From Fodinibacter sp963747405 (GTDB lineage: Bacteria; Actinomycetota; Actinomycetes; Actinomycetales; Dermatophilaceae): DNA of 64,000 bases. The stretch lies in NCBI GenBank assembly GCA_963747405.1, contig CAVVFG010000004.1, positions 1 to 64,000 on the forward strand. Direction: 5' to 3'. Each line of letters opens with the position of its first letter. Position 1 is the stretch's first letter. Of the stretch, positions 17,649-26,863 are shown in pieces. The notes beneath the pieces were generated by a model. It made no database searches and was not told where the DNA came from. It was given only the letters and a program-made list of their open reading frames with translations. Made by a program: the position numbers and the translations under genes.

Positions 17649-19775
17649 ATGCCCCTCATCACCGACGAACAGGTCATCCTCGACCTGACCGGTGCCGACC
17701 GCCACGAGGCCACCCGTGCCCTCGCCGAGCGGCTGGTGGCCAGCGGCCGCTGCACCGACCTCGACACCTTCCTCGCCGACGTCACCGAGCGTGAGTCGAA
17801 GATGGCGACCGGCCTGCCCGGCGGCATCGGCATCCCGCACGCCCGCAGCGCCGCCATCACTGAGCCCGCCCTCGTATTCGGCCGCTCCACCGACGGCATC
17901 GACTGGGGCGCCAAGGACGGCCCGGCCACCCTGGTCTTCCTCATCGCGGCGCCCGAGGGGGGCGGCGACGCGCACATGCAGATGCTGCCCAAGCTCGCCC
18001 GCGCGCTGATGAAGAAGGACTTCAAGGCGGCCCTGGCCGAGGCCACCACCGAGGCCGAGGTCGTCGACATCGTCGAGGCGCAGGTCGCGCTCGACCCGCC
18101 GAAGGCCGCCCCAGCCGCGGCCGCTGCCGCCGCCACCGCGGCGGCCACCGCCACGGCAACGACATCGGATGCCGTTGCAGCACAGTCCGGCTCGTCCGCG
18201 GGTCACACGTCGGTCGCCGTCGACGACGGGCCCCGCTCGCTCACCCTCGTCGGCGTCACGTCGTGCCCCACCGGCATCGCGCACACCTACATGGCGGCCG
18301 AGTCCCTCGAGAACGCCGCGAAGGCCGCCGGCCATGTGATGAAGGTCGAGACCCAGGGCTCGGCCGGCACCACGCCGCTGAGCAGGGCCGAGATCGAGGC
18401 TGCCGACGCGGTGATCTTCGCCCACGACCTCCCCGTCAAGGACGCCGCTCGGTTCGCAGGCAAGCCGATCGTCGACGTCGGCGTCAAGAAGGGCATCTCC
18501 GACGGCCCGGCCCTCATCGAGGAGGCCGCGCTGATCGCCGCCCAGTGGCGAGCCCACCCGCAGCTCGCGGCCGAGGCGATGTCCGCCGGTCCCGCCGTGC
18601 AGGGCGGCCTGGCCACGAAGGTCGACAACGACGCCAGCACTCTCACCAAGCTGCGGCAGTGGCTGATGACGGGTGTCTCCTACATGATCCCGTTCGTCGC
18701 CGCGGGCGGCATCCTCATCGCCATCTCGTTCATGCTCGCCCAGGTCGCGATGGGCAAGCAGGGTGCCATCGAGATCGTCAAGTACGGCCTCACGGCCGAG
18801 GGCAACTTCAACATCACCCAGAGCTTCGACCCGCTCAGCCTCACCTCGTGGGCCGCGCTCTGCTTCGTCATCGGCGGAGCCGCGTTCGGCTTCCTCGTGC
18901 CGATCCTGTCCGGCTTCATCGCCTTCGCCATCGCCGACCGGCCCGGGCTGGTGCCCGGCATCGTCGGCGGCTTCATCGCCTCGACGATGGGCGCCGGCTT
19001 CCTCGGCGGCCTGGTCACCGGTCTGCTCGGCGGCTTCGTCGCCCGCTGGATCTCCGGGTGGAAGGTGCACAAGGGCGTGCGCGGCGTCATGCCGGTCGTC
19101 GTCATCCCGCTGCTCTCCACGCTCATCACGGCGGGCCTGTTCATCACCCTGCTCGGCCGTCCGATCGTGGCCCTGAGCGAGTCTCTCACCAGCGCCCTGA
19201 ACAGCATGAGCGGCACCAGCGCGATCCTGCTCGGCGCCATCCTCGGCGCGATGATGGGCTTCGACCTCGGTGGCCCGATCAACAAGGTCGCCTACGCCTT
19301 CGCCACCGCCGGGCTCGCCACCGCCGGCGCCGCCTCCGACAGCCCCCAGCTGAAGATCATGGCCGCCGTCATGGCGGCCGGCATGGTGGCCCCGCTCGCA
19401 ATGGCCCTGTCGACCACCCTTCGCCCGCAGCTGTTCTCGGAGCCCGAGCGCGAGAACGGCAAGGCCGCCTGGCTGCTCGGCTTCTCGTTCATCTCCGAGG
19501 GCGCCATCCCGTTCGCGGCCGCAGACCCGGTGCGCATCATCGTCTCGTCGGTCGTCGGCTCCTCGATCACCGGTGCACTGGCGATGGCCTTCAGCCTCGG
19601 CATCCGCGCCCCCCACGGTGGCATCTGGGTGCTGCCGATCATGGGCAGCCTGAGCCAGGTCCTGCTGTTCCTCGTGGCCCTGGCCATCGGGGTGGTCGTC
19701 ATGGCCGGCATCGTCATCACCCTGAAGTCCCGCGACAGGCACCTCGCCGAGGTCGACGCGGTCGCCACCGTCTGA
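17649..19775 (+). CDS. fruA: PTS fructose-specific EIIABC
   Basis: This 708-residue fused permease imports fructose and phosphorylates it to fructose 1-phosphate. EIIA (about 1-150) has the phospho-His in GIGIPHARS. An Ala/Thr-rich linker (about 158-185) follows. EIIB (about 195-295) has the phospho-Cys in VTSCPTGIAHTYMAAE. EIIC (about 335-700) is a multi-helix channel with GFDLGGPINKVAY and FISEGAIPFAAADP. GAAAGGAAGC before ATG 17649 is the ribosome site. The gene is 16 bp from fruK and clearly in one operon with it. Confidence 0.96.
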   Translation: MPLITDEQVILDLTGADRHEATRALAERLVASGRCTDLDTFLADVTERESKMATGLPGGIGIPHARSAAITEPALVFGRSTDGIDWGAKDGPATLVFLIAAPEGGGDAHMQMLPKLARALMKKDFKAALAEATTEAEVVDIVEAQVALDPPKAAPAAAAAAATAAATATATTSDAVAAQSGSSAGHTSVAVDDGPRSLTLVGVTSCPTGIAHTYMAAESLENAAKAAGHVMKVETQGSAGTTPLSRAEIEAADAVIFAHDLPVKDAARFAGKPIVDVGVKKGISDGPALIEEAALIAAQWRAHPQLAAEAMSAGPAVQGGLATKVDNDASTLTKLRQWLMTGVSYMIPFVAAGGILIAISFMLAQVAMGKQGAIEIVKYGLTAEGNFNITQSFDPLSLTSWAALCFVIGGAAFGFLVPILSGFIAFAIADRPGLVPGIVGGFIASTMGAGFLGGLVTGLLGGFVARWISGWKVHKGVRGVMPVVVIPLLSTLITAGLFITLLGRPIVALSESLTSALNSMSGTSAILLGAILGAMMGFDLGGPINKVAYAFATAGLATAGAASDSPQLKIMAAVMAAGMVAPLAMALSTTLRPQLFSEPERENGKAAWLLGFSFISEGAIPFAAADPVRIIVSSVVGSSITGALAMAFSLGIRAPHGGIWVLPIMGSLSQVLLFLVALAIGVVVMAGIVITLKSRDRHLAEVDAVATV

Positions 19776-19787
19776 GCAACCGGGGGA

Positions 19788-19825
19788 GCGGACGGCATCC
19801 GGCCCGTCGTTCGGATGCCGTCCGC
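19788..19825. terminator. Hairpin between fruA and ptsH
   Basis: A perfect 14-bp stem (GCGGACGGCATCCG and its complement at 19812-19825) with a 10-nt loop lies 12 bp after fruA. There is no T-run, as usual in this group. It may end or attenuate transcription so that ptsH-ptsI are read at a different level. Confidence 0.6.
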
Positions 19826-19907
19826 GCCCCGCCCCGCAGCGCCTCCCGTTCGCCTAGCGTCACCCGCACGGTCCCACCGCACCACGACCCACCCAAGGAG
19901 CACCCAC

Positions 19908-20177
19908 ATGGCACAGCGCACCGTCACCATCGCCTCGTCCGTCGGCCTGCACGCCCGCCCGGCCGCCCTGTTCGTCGAGGCGGCCAGCGAGACCGGCCTC
20001 GACGTCGAGATCGGCCGTCCCGGTGAGGACGCCGTCGACGCGACGAGCATCCTCGGGGTCATGGCCCTGGGCGCCACCCACGGCGAGGAGGTCGTGCTCA
20101 CCGCCGAGGGCGACGGCGCCGACGAGGCGCTCGACGGCCTGGTCGCCCTCCTGTCCCGCGACCTCGACGCGGAATGA
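19908..20177 (+). CDS. ptsH: HPr phosphocarrier protein
   Basis: This 89-residue protein passes phosphate from enzyme I to the sugar EIIA domains. The active His is in VGLHARPAALF (about residue 15), and the regulatory Ser region is ATSILGVMALGA (about 46). AAGGAG lies 6 nt before ATG 19908. It overlaps ptsI by 4 nt. Actinobacteria with few sugar PTSs often keep the general proteins beside the fructose genes, as here. Confidence 0.95.
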   Translation: MAQRTVTIASSVGLHARPAALFVEAASETGLDVEIGRPGEDAVDATSILGVMALGATHGEEVVLTAEGDGADEALDGLVALLSRDLDAE

Positions 20178-21865
20178 GCACCATGGCCGCGACGGAGACC
20201 CGGCAGGGGATCGGGGTCAGCCCCGGCTCCGCCTACGGGCCGGTGGTGCAGGTGGCACCGCCGGTGCGCCCCCCGGTCGACGAGCCCGCCGTCGACGACC
20301 GCGAGGCGGCGCTGGCCGACGTCAGGGCGGCCTTCGAGTTCGTCGCGCAGGCGCTGGAGGGAAAGGCGCGGCACGCCGACGACACCGCCCAGCAGATCCT
20401 CAAGGCCACGGCGCTCATCGCCCGCGACAAGGGGCTGGTCAAGGCTGCCGACAAGCAGCTGGCCGCCGGCCGCGGGCGGGCCACGGCCATCGCCAACGCG
20501 GTCGAGGAGTACTGCACCCAGTTCGAGGCGCTCGGCGGCTACTTCGCCGAGCGGGTCACCGACCTGCGCGACGTCGGGTCACGGGCGGTCGCCGCCGTGC
20601 TCGGCGTGGCCGCGCCGGGTGTGCCCGACTTCTCGGAGCCGAGCGTCGTCGTCGCCGAGGACCTCGCGCCGGCCGAGACGGCCACCCTCGACCGGTCCCT
20701 CGTGGTCGGAATCGTCACCCAGGCGGGTGGGCGCACCAGCCACACCGCCATCCTCGCCGCGCAGATGGGCATCCCCGCGGTGGTCCAGCTCTCCGGTGCC
20801 ACCGGCATCCCGGCCGGCACACCGGTAGCGCTCGACGGCGACACCGGCGAGGTCACCATCGCCCCCGACATCGCGCTGGTCGAGGCGCAGAAGCTGCGGC
20901 GCGAGAAGCGGGCCGAGGCGCTCGCCGCCGGGCAGGGGCCGGGCCTCACGCGCGACGGCACCCGGGTCGCGCTGCTGGCCAACATCGGTGGCGTGCCGGA
21001 CGCCGAGGCCGCCGGCGCCCTCGACCTCGAGGGGGTCGGGCTGTTCCGCACCGAGTTCGTCTTCCTGTCGGCCGACAAGGCGCCCACCGTGCAGGAGCAG
21101 GCGGAGATCTACCGACAGGTGTTCGCGCCGTTCGAGGGTCGGCGTGTGGTCGTCCGCACGCTGGACGCCGGGGCCGACAAGCCGCTCGCCTTCGCCGACC
21201 TGGGGCCGGAGGAGAACCCGGCCCTGGGCCGGCGCGGGCTGCGGCTGTCGGCCGAGCGGCCCGAGCTGCTCGACGCGCAGCTCGAGGCGCTCGCCGTGGC
21301 CGCCAGGGACACCGGCGCCGACGTGCGGGTGATGGCGCCGATGGTCGCCACCGTGGAGGAGGCCGCCTGGTTCGCCCGGCGGGTGCGCGAGAACGGCCTG
21401 CCCAAGGCCGGGGTGATGATCGAGGTACCCGGTGCCGCGCTGCGCTCGGCCCACGTGCTCGCCGAGGTCGACTTCGGCAGCCTGGGCACCAACGACCTGG
21501 CGCAGTACACGATGGCGGCCGACCGCATGCAGGGCGCGCTCTCCGACCTGCTCGACCCGTGGCAGCCGGCCGTGCTCGACGTCGTCGCCGCCGCGTGCGA
21601 CGGTGCCCGGCGGGTCGGCCGGCCGATCGGGGTGTGCGGCGAGTCGGCCGGTGACCCGCTGCTGGCGCTCGTGCTCGCCGGGCTCGGCGTGTCGAGCCTG
21701 TCGATGGCGCCGAGCAAGGTGCCCGTGGTGCGTCTGGCGCTCTCGCTGCACTCCCTGCCCGAGTGCCAGGGGCTCGCGGCCGCGGCGCGCGAGGCGCACA
21801 CCGCCAAGGACGCGCTGGATGCCGTGCGCTCCCGGGCCCGCACGGAGCTCACCCAGCTGCTCTGA
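20174..21865 (+). CDS. ptsI: PTS enzyme I
   Basis: This 563-residue phosphoenolpyruvate-protein phosphotransferase is the entry point of the PTS. The phospho-His lies in GGRTSHTAILA (about residue 190), and the PEP-binding barrel has GLFRTEFVFL, VRTLDAGADKPL, GRRGLR and FGSLGTNDLAQYTMAADR. The catalytic Cys is in IGVCGESAGDP. The length is typical. The ATG overlaps the ptsH stop (ATGA). With HPr and FruA it makes the fructose system self-sufficient. Confidence 0.96.
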   Translation: MSTMAATETRQGIGVSPGSAYGPVVQVAPPVRPPVDEPAVDDREAALADVRAAFEFVAQALEGKARHADDTAQQILKATALIARDKGLVKAADKQLAAGRGRATAIANAVEEYCTQFEALGGYFAERVTDLRDVGSRAVAAVLGVAAPGVPDFSEPSVVVAEDLAPAETATLDRSLVVGIVTQAGGRTSHTAILAAQMGIPAVVQLSGATGIPAGTPVALDGDTGEVTIAPDIALVEAQKLRREKRAEALAAGQGPGLTRDGTRVALLANIGGVPDAEAAGALDLEGVGLFRTEFVFLSADKAPTVQEQAEIYRQVFAPFEGRRVVVRTLDAGADKPLAFADLGPEENPALGRRGLRLSAERPELLDAQLEALAVAARDTGADVRVMAPMVATVEEAAWFARRVRENGLPKAGVMIEVPGAALRSAHVLAEVDFGSLGTNDLAQYTMAADRMQGALSDLLDPWQPAVLDVVAAACDGARRVGRPIGVCGESAGDPLLALVLAGLGVSSLSMAPSKVPVVRLALSLHSLPECQGLAAAAREAHTAKDALDAVRSRARTELTQLL

Positions 21866-21886
21866 CGCACGCACCGGCATCCGGGT

Positions 21887-21928
21887 CGGGTGCCCAGGTG
21901 GCCGCCACGGCGACCACCTGGGCACCCG
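21887..21928. terminator. Bidirectional hairpin, member of a 14/12/14 repeat family
   Basis: A perfect 15-bp stem (CGGGTGCCCAGGTGG and its complement at 21914-21928) with a 12-nt loop lies between the converging ptsI and HerA-like genes. Similar hairpins of the same geometry occur at 37520-37559 and 42546-42585. Confidence 0.65.
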
Positions 21929-21952
21929 CCTGGGCGAGAGCGGAGCGGGGGC

Positions 21953-23362
21953 TCAGGCGTCGAGCAGGGGAACGGCGACGTCGCTGCCGCCCTGCGGGGT
22001 GAGCCGCTCGCGCATCTGCACGAGCATCGGCACCGGCGCGAACCCACCGGCCAGCAGGGCCTCGCCCTGCACGAACCCGTTGGACGCCTTGAGCATCGAC
22101 CTGGGGGCGAAGCCGAAGGTGCGGCCCAGCTCGGCGACGTCGTCGGGGCTGTTCATCCGCATCAGCATCAGGTTGTCGCACTGGCTGAGGATCTGCGGGT
22201 GGATCTTCGAGGGCCGCTGCGAGGAGAGCAGCAGCCACAGGCCGTACTTGCGTCCCTCGGCGGCGACCTGGATGAGGCGGTCGAGCAGGCGCTGGGCCAC
22301 CGCGCTGGCCGGATCGGTGCCGCACAGGTTGTGCGCCTCGTCGATGACGAGCAGGGTCGGCACCCGGCGGTCGCGCTGCGCCCACAGCTCGTCGACGACC
22401 TCGAGGCACACCGCGATCGGCTCCGCGGGGTCACCGAAGCCACCGAGGTCCATGACGGTCACGCCGTTGCCACCGGTGACGAAGTCGGCCGCCGACGGCA
22501 GGTCGCGGGCCCACACCTCCCACTCGAGCAGGCCGAGGTTCTCCATCCTCCGGGCGAGCTCCTGCTGGCCGGGCGTGCCCGACCGCAGCCCGAGGAGCAG
22601 CGGGCCCATGTCGGAGCCGCCGAGCTGGGCGAGGAAGCTGATGAACGCGTTGTACTCGTCGCGGTCGTGGATGGGGTCGAGCTGGAGGGTGGCGGCCTGA
22701 GCCTGCCGCGTCATCGTGCGGAACCGCATCCGCAGCGGCTCCTCGCCATCGCCGCGGGTGGAGTCACTGCGCAGCACCTTGACGTCGCGCTCGGCGATCC
22801 GCCGGGCCTCGGCCTCGTCGACCCCGGGCAGGGTCTTCCCGAGGTGCACGAAGTCGGCGTTCGGGTCGAAGACGGCCATCCGTAGGTCGGTCTGCAGCAG
22901 CAGCCGCTCCAGCAGCACCCCGAGGGCGTAGGTCTTGCCCGACCCGCTCTGCCCGCACAGGAAGGTGTGCCGGTTGAACCCACCCGCCCGCAGGTTGGCG
23001 GGAGCCCCCACGTCACCGGTGCGCCACGCCCCGATGGTCATCGTGCCCGCGGCGGCTCCGTCGAGACCGCCGAGCTCCTCCGGGCCGGCGAGCGCCAGGG
23101 TGGCACCGCGGAACGCCGCGCGATCGGCGCGCTGCACGGCGCCGTCCGGGTCGAGGCTGCCGATCACCACGCCGAAGCCGGTCAGCGGCTGGTCGCCCGT
23201 GGGGTCCACGACGTCGACGACCTGGCCCAGGGCGCGCGCCCCGGCATCGGTGCTGATCACCACCATGTCGCCCGCGACGACCCCGTCGTCGTCCCCCGCC
23301 GTGAACGAGAAGGTGCGCCCGTCTCGGGACTCCGCCCTCGCCTGGTTCGCCGTGATGGTCAT
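21953..23362 (-). CDS. HerA-like (DUF87) ATP-binding protein
   Basis: This 469-residue protein has an N-terminal beta-rich part (about 1-125, HAS-barrel-like) and a HerA/FtsK-type motor ATPase. Walker A is GQSGSGKT (137-144), Walker B is LLVIDEAHN (337-345), and the sensor segment LLLSSQRPSKIHPQILSQCDN follows (about 377-397). HerA ATPases move DNA or proteins, often with NurA nucleases or in defence. Here there is no nuclease, methylase or SIR2 partner, so this is the solitary actinobacterial form of unknown role. AGAGGAG precedes ATG 23362. Longer upstream reading is non-coding shadow of glmU. Confidence 0.85.
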   Translation of the reverse strand: MTITANQARAESRDGRTFSFTAGDDDGVVAGDMVVISTDAGARALGQVVDVVDPTGDQPLTGFGVVIGSLDPDGAVQRADRAAFRGATLALAGPEELGGLDGAAAGTMTIGAWRTGDVGAPANLRAGGFNRHTFLCGQSGSGKTYALGVLLERLLLQTDLRMAVFDPNADFVHLGKTLPGVDEAEARRIAERDVKVLRSDSTRGDGEEPLRMRFRTMTRQAQAATLQLDPIHDRDEYNAFISFLAQLGGSDMGPLLLGLRSGTPGQQELARRMENLGLLEWEVWARDLPSAADFVTGGNGVTVMDLGGFGDPAEPIAVCLEVVDELWAQRDRRVPTLLVIDEAHNLCGTDPASAVAQRLLDRLIQVAAEGRKYGLWLLLSSQRPSKIHPQILSQCDNLMLMRMNSPDDVAELGRTFGFAPRSMLKASNGFVQGEALLAGGFAPVPMLVQMRERLTPQGGSDVAVPLLDA

Positions 23363-23551
23363 CGCCTGCTCCTCTCGCGGACACCGGCCGGGGCGGCCCT
23401 GTCGTGGTGGTGCCCCGGCCATTGTGTCGGATGCCGGGTCGGCGGCGCCGTGCGTCTCTCGGGCCCCGGCCCGCCCTGCGTCGGCCGCACCCCCGACCGG
23501 TAGCATGACGGCGTCCCGGAGCACCCCGCAGCACGTCTGGAGCCCTCGCGC

Positions 23552-25027
23552 GTGAGCACCCCCCGCCCGGCCGCCGTCATCGTCCTCGCTGCCGGCGAGG
23601 GCACCCGGATGAAGTCCGTGACTCCCAAGGTCCTGCACCCGATCGGCGGGGTCGCCCTGGTGGGCCACGCCATCCGGGCTGCACGGGCCACCGGCGCCCA
23701 GCACGTCGGGGTGGTCGTGCGCCACGAGCGCGACCGGGTGGTCGAGGTGTGCACGTCGATCGACCCCGACCTGGTCTTCGCCGACCAGGACTCCGTCAAG
23801 GGCACCGGCCGGGCCGTCGAGTGCGGGCTGCTTGCCCTGCCCGCCGACCTCAGCGGCACGGTGCTCGTCACGAGTGGTGACGTGCCGCTGCTCACCGGTG
23901 CCACCCTCGTCGAGCTCACTCGGGCGCACGCCGAGAGCGGCTGTGCGGTGTCCGTGGTGACCGCCCACCTCGCCGACCCGACCGGGTACGGGCGGGTCGT
24001 CCGCGGTGAGGGCGGGCGGGTCGAGAAGATCGTCGAGCACAAGGACGCCACCGACGCCGAGCGCGCCCTGACCGAGATCAACTCGGGCATCTACGCCTTC
24101 GAGGCCGGGGTGCTGCGCGACGCGCTGGCCCACGTCGGCAGCGACAACGCGCAGGGCGAGAAGTACCTCACCGACGTCATCGCCATCGCCCGGGCCGGCG
24201 ACCACCCGGTGCGCGCGCACGTGCTCGACGACCTGTGGCAGACCGAGGGGGTCAACGACCGCGTGCAGCTGGCGGCCGTGGGTCGCGAGCTGAACCGCCG
24301 GGTGTGCGAGCAGCACATGCGCGCCGGGGTCACCATCGTCGACCCGTCCACCACCTGGATCGACGTCGACGTGAGCATCGGCCAGGACACCACCGTGCTG
24401 CCCGGCACCCAGCTGCTCGGTGCCACGAGCATCGGTGCGCAGGCCGTGGTCGGCCCCGAGGTGACGCTCACCGACACCGAGGTGGGCGACGGCGCGCAGG
24501 TCACCCGGGCGGTGGCCAACCTCGCCCTGATCGGGCCCGGGGCCACCGTCGGGCCCTACTCCTACCTGCGACCTGGCACCCGGCTCGGGGCCCATGGCAA
24601 GATCGGCGGTTTCGTCGAGACCAAGAACGCCGACATCGGCGAGGGCGCCAAGGTGCCACACCTGTCGTATGCCGGTGACGTCACCATCGGCGAGGGCGCC
24701 AACATCGGGGCGGGCACGATCTTCGCCAACTACGACGGTGTCGCCAAGCACCACTCCACCGTCGGCCGGCACTCCTTCGTCGGGTCGAACTCCGTTGTCG
24801 TCAGCCCGGTCACGGTCGGCGACGGCGCCTACGTCGGCGCCGGCTCCGCGGTCACCGCCGATGTCGACCCGGGCCAGATCGCCGTCGCCCGCGGCCGCCA
24901 GCGCAACATCGACGGGTGGGTGGCCCGCGCCCGCGCCGGCACCAGCACCGCGGCGGCCGCAGAGGCAGCGGCTGCCCGGCATCCCGACCCAGAGGCACCG
25001 ACCACCCCGGAAGGTTCCCACCAGTGA
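23552..25027 (+). CDS. glmU: Bifunctional UDP-GlcNAc pyrophosphorylase / GlcN-1-P acetyltransferase
   Basis: This 491-residue cytosolic enzyme makes UDP-N-acetylglucosamine for peptidoglycan. The uridyltransferase half has VLAAGEGTRMKS (about 11-22), GHAIRAAR and the EINSGIYAF segment. The C-terminal half is a left-handed beta-helix of hexapeptide repeats with GTRLGAHGKIGGFVETKNADIGEGAKVPHLSYAG and the acetyl-CoA site near NIGAGTIFANYDG. An Ala-rich tail follows. The GTG at 23552 begins at the nucleotide fold. TAGCAT at 23501-23506 may be the -10 box, giving a leader of about 40 nt. It overlaps prs by 4 nt. Confidence 0.96.
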   Translation: MSTPRPAAVIVLAAGEGTRMKSVTPKVLHPIGGVALVGHAIRAARATGAQHVGVVVRHERDRVVEVCTSIDPDLVFADQDSVKGTGRAVECGLLALPADLSGTVLVTSGDVPLLTGATLVELTRAHAESGCAVSVVTAHLADPTGYGRVVRGEGGRVEKIVEHKDATDAERALTEINSGIYAFEAGVLRDALAHVGSDNAQGEKYLTDVIAIARAGDHPVRAHVLDDLWQTEGVNDRVQLAAVGRELNRRVCEQHMRAGVTIVDPSTTWIDVDVSIGQDTTVLPGTQLLGATSIGAQAVVGPEVTLTDTEVGDGAQVTRAVANLALIGPGATVGPYSYLRPGTRLGAHGKIGGFVETKNADIGEGAKVPHLSYAGDVTIGEGANIGAGTIFANYDGVAKHHSTVGRHSFVGSNSVVVSPVTVGDGAYVGAGSAVTADVDPGQIAVARGRQRNIDGWVARARAGTSTAAAAEAAAARHPDPEAPTTPEGSHQ

Positions 25028-26025
25028 GCCACAACCGACCGCCGTCCGCGAACATCCGGAAGCGGCCGAAGAAGCAGATGATGCTCTTCTCGGGTCGGGC
25101 CCACCCCGCTCTGGCACAGGAGGTTGCGGCACAGCTGGGCACCGAGCTGGTGCCGACGAGCGCCTACGACTTCGCCAACGGCGAGATCTACGTGCGCTTC
25201 GAGGAGTCGGTGCGGGGCTCCGACGCGTTCGTCATCCAGAGCCACACCAGCCCGATCAACGAGTGCATCATGGAGCACCTGCTCATGGTCGACGCGCTCA
25301 AGCGGGCCAGTGCCAAGCGGATCACGGTGGTCATGCCGTTCTACGGCTACGCCCGCCAGGACAAGAAGCACCGCGGCCGCGAGCCGATCAGCGCCCGGCT
25401 GATGGCCGACCTGTTCAAGACGGCCGGGGCCGACCGGCTGATCTGCGTCGACCTGCACACCGACCAGATCCAGGGCTTCTTCGACGGGCCGGTCGACCAC
25501 CTCATGGCGATCCCCATCCTCAGCGAGTACGTCTCCACGAAGTACGGCGGTCAGGACCTCGCGGTCGTCTCCCCGGATGCCGGCCGGATCAAGGTGGCCG
25601 AGCAGTGGTCGAAGCGGCTCGGTGGCGCACCGCTGGCGTTCATCCACAAGACCCGCGACATCAACCGGCCCAACGAGATGGTCGCCAACCGGGTCGTCGG
25701 CCTCGTGCGCGACCGGGTGTGCGTGCTCGTCGACGACATGATCGACACCGGCGGCACCATCACCAAGGCGGCCGACGCGTTGATGGCCGACGGCGCCCGG
25801 GCGGTCGTCATCGCGGCCACCCACGCGATCCTCAGCGAGCCGGCCGTCCAGCGGCTGCGCGACTGCGCCGCGGAGGAGGTCATCGTCACCAACACGCTGC
25901 CGTTCCCGCCCGAGAAGGAGGTCGACGGCATCACGGTGCTCTCGATCGCCCCGCTCATCAGCGCCGCCATCAAGGAGGTCTTCGAGGACGGGTCGGTGAC
26001 CAGCCTCTTCGGCGGCCGCGCCTGA
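25024..26025 (+). CDS. prs: Ribose-phosphate pyrophosphokinase
   Basis: This 333-residue enzyme makes PRPP from ribose 5-phosphate and ATP for purine, pyrimidine, His and Trp synthesis. It shows the ATP loop YGYARQDKKHRGREPISA, the DLHTDQIQGFFD metal site (about 140-151), and the PRPP loop VLVDDMIDTGGTITKAA (about 239-255). GTGA overlaps the glmU stop, so the two are coupled; glmU-prs is a conserved actinobacterial pair. The N-terminal extension (SHNRPPSANIRKRPKKQ) is slightly longer than in the E. coli enzyme. Confidence 0.96.
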   Translation: MSHNRPPSANIRKRPKKQMMLFSGRAHPALAQEVAAQLGTELVPTSAYDFANGEIYVRFEESVRGSDAFVIQSHTSPINECIMEHLLMVDALKRASAKRITVVMPFYGYARQDKKHRGREPISARLMADLFKTAGADRLICVDLHTDQIQGFFDGPVDHLMAIPILSEYVSTKYGGQDLAVVSPDAGRIKVAEQWSKRLGGAPLAFIHKTRDINRPNEMVANRVVGLVRDRVCVLVDDMIDTGGTITKAADALMADGARAVVIAATHAILSEPAVQRLRDCAAEEVIVTNTLPFPPEKEVDGITVLSIAPLISAAIKEVFEDGSVTSLFGGRA

Positions 26026-26076
26026 GGCCGGGGATGCCGGCGCCGACGGCATCGTCGAGGCCGGGCCCCGTCAGTC

Positions 26077-26165
26077 CGTCCCGAGACCGACCAATAGGTC
26101 ACAGCAGGGACGTCTCACCCGGGGGCAGGTGTCCTGGGATCGACCGATAGGTCACAGCAGGGACG
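26077..26165. repeat. Two tandem copies of a 36-bp palindromic repeat
   Basis: Copies at 26077-26112 and 26130-26165 share the core CGACC-A/G-ATAGGTCACAGCAGGGACG and are both followed by TCTCACC. Each unit starts with a CGTCCC-like box and ends in GGGACG, with GACC-AATA-GGTC inside, so each can fold. Further copies lie at 41022-41056, 41066-41100 and 52369-52404, all between genes. Confidence 0.8.
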
Positions 26166-26308
26166 TCTCACCGCTTCGCTGTCCGCGGGAGTCAGGGCCA
26201 CTTCGCCGAGTCGGCTGCGTGCACGGCGGCCCGGGCTCCGCGAGATCCTCCTGACCCGGCGACGTGCTCCGGCCTCCGCGTGGGCCGGCCGTCGGGCGGC
26301 GAAGGGGC

Positions 26309-26863
26309 TCAGGTCGTGGCGGCCTTGCGGGCGCGGTACGCGGCGACGTTGGCGCGGGTGCCGCAGGTGCCGTCGCAGAACTTGCGCGACCGGTTCTTGC
26401 TGAGGTCGATGAGCAGGTCCTCGCAGTCGTCGCCGGCGCACACCTTGAGCCGGTCGGTCTCGCCCGCGCGGACGACATCGACCAACGCCATGCCCACCTC
26501 GACCGCGATCCGCTGGGCCAGGGGGGCGTCGTCGGAGGTGGCGTGCACGTGCCAGCCGTGCGCGCCGTGCCGCACCAGCCGGGGCAGCGCCCGCCCCTCC
26601 TCGAGCAGGATGTTGGCCGCGTCGACCAGGCCGTCCTCGTCGCGGCCCCAGATCTCGCGCAGCCGCGGGCGCAGCGCGCGCACGGCATCCACCTCGGCCC
26701 GGCTGGTGGGACGGGCACCGGTCCACTCCCAGCGGTCCATCCAGGCGAGCAGGGCCGGCAGGTCAGGGAGCTCCTCGCGGTCCTCGTCACCGCGTGCCGG
26801 GCCGGTGTTGGCGAGCGCCGCCGCGTGCATCAGGATCAGGTCGGTGTCATGGGTGAAGACCAT
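26309..26863 (-). CDS. CGNR zinc-finger protein (ABATE domain)
   Basis: This 184-residue protein has an N-terminal ABATE domain (VFTHDTDLILMHAAALANT and on) and a C-terminal CGNR finger. The finger, KVCAGDDCEDLLIDLSKNRSRKFCDGTCGTR, has four Cys that should bind zinc. The family is believed to regulate transcription. The ATG at 26863 is chosen because AGGAG lies 5 nt before it; an ATG 15 nt upstream overlaps that ribosome site. It is divergent from an EamA exporter gene across about 90 bp, a recurrent pairing in actinobacteria that suggests it controls the exporter. Confidence 0.9.
   Translation of the reverse strand: MVFTHDTDLILMHAAALANTGPARGDEDREELPDLPALLAWMDRWEWTGARPTSRAEVDAVRALRPRLREIWGRDEDGLVDAANILLEEGRALPRLVRHGAHGWHVHATSDDAPLAQRIAVEVGMALVDVVRAGETDRLKVCAGDDCEDLLIDLSKNRSRKFCDGTCGTRANVAAYRARKAATT

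Noticed and set aside
17595..19742. 715-codon open frame on the minus strand
   Set aside because: It is exactly antisense to fruA. Its composition (long Asp/Glu/Gly/Arg runs) is that of an opposite-strand shadow in 72% GC DNA, with no start signal or motif.
23363..25132. Upstream extension of the HerA-like reading frame to over 1000 codons
   Set aside because: The extra part is antisense to glmU and prs and reads as a repetitive Gly/Ala/Asp/Val shadow. A strong ribosome site and the true N-terminus are at 23362.
26077..26165. CRISPR-like array
   Set aside because: Only two tandem repeats with a single 17-bp gap, palindromic units that also occur alone and inverted elsewhere, and no cas genes.
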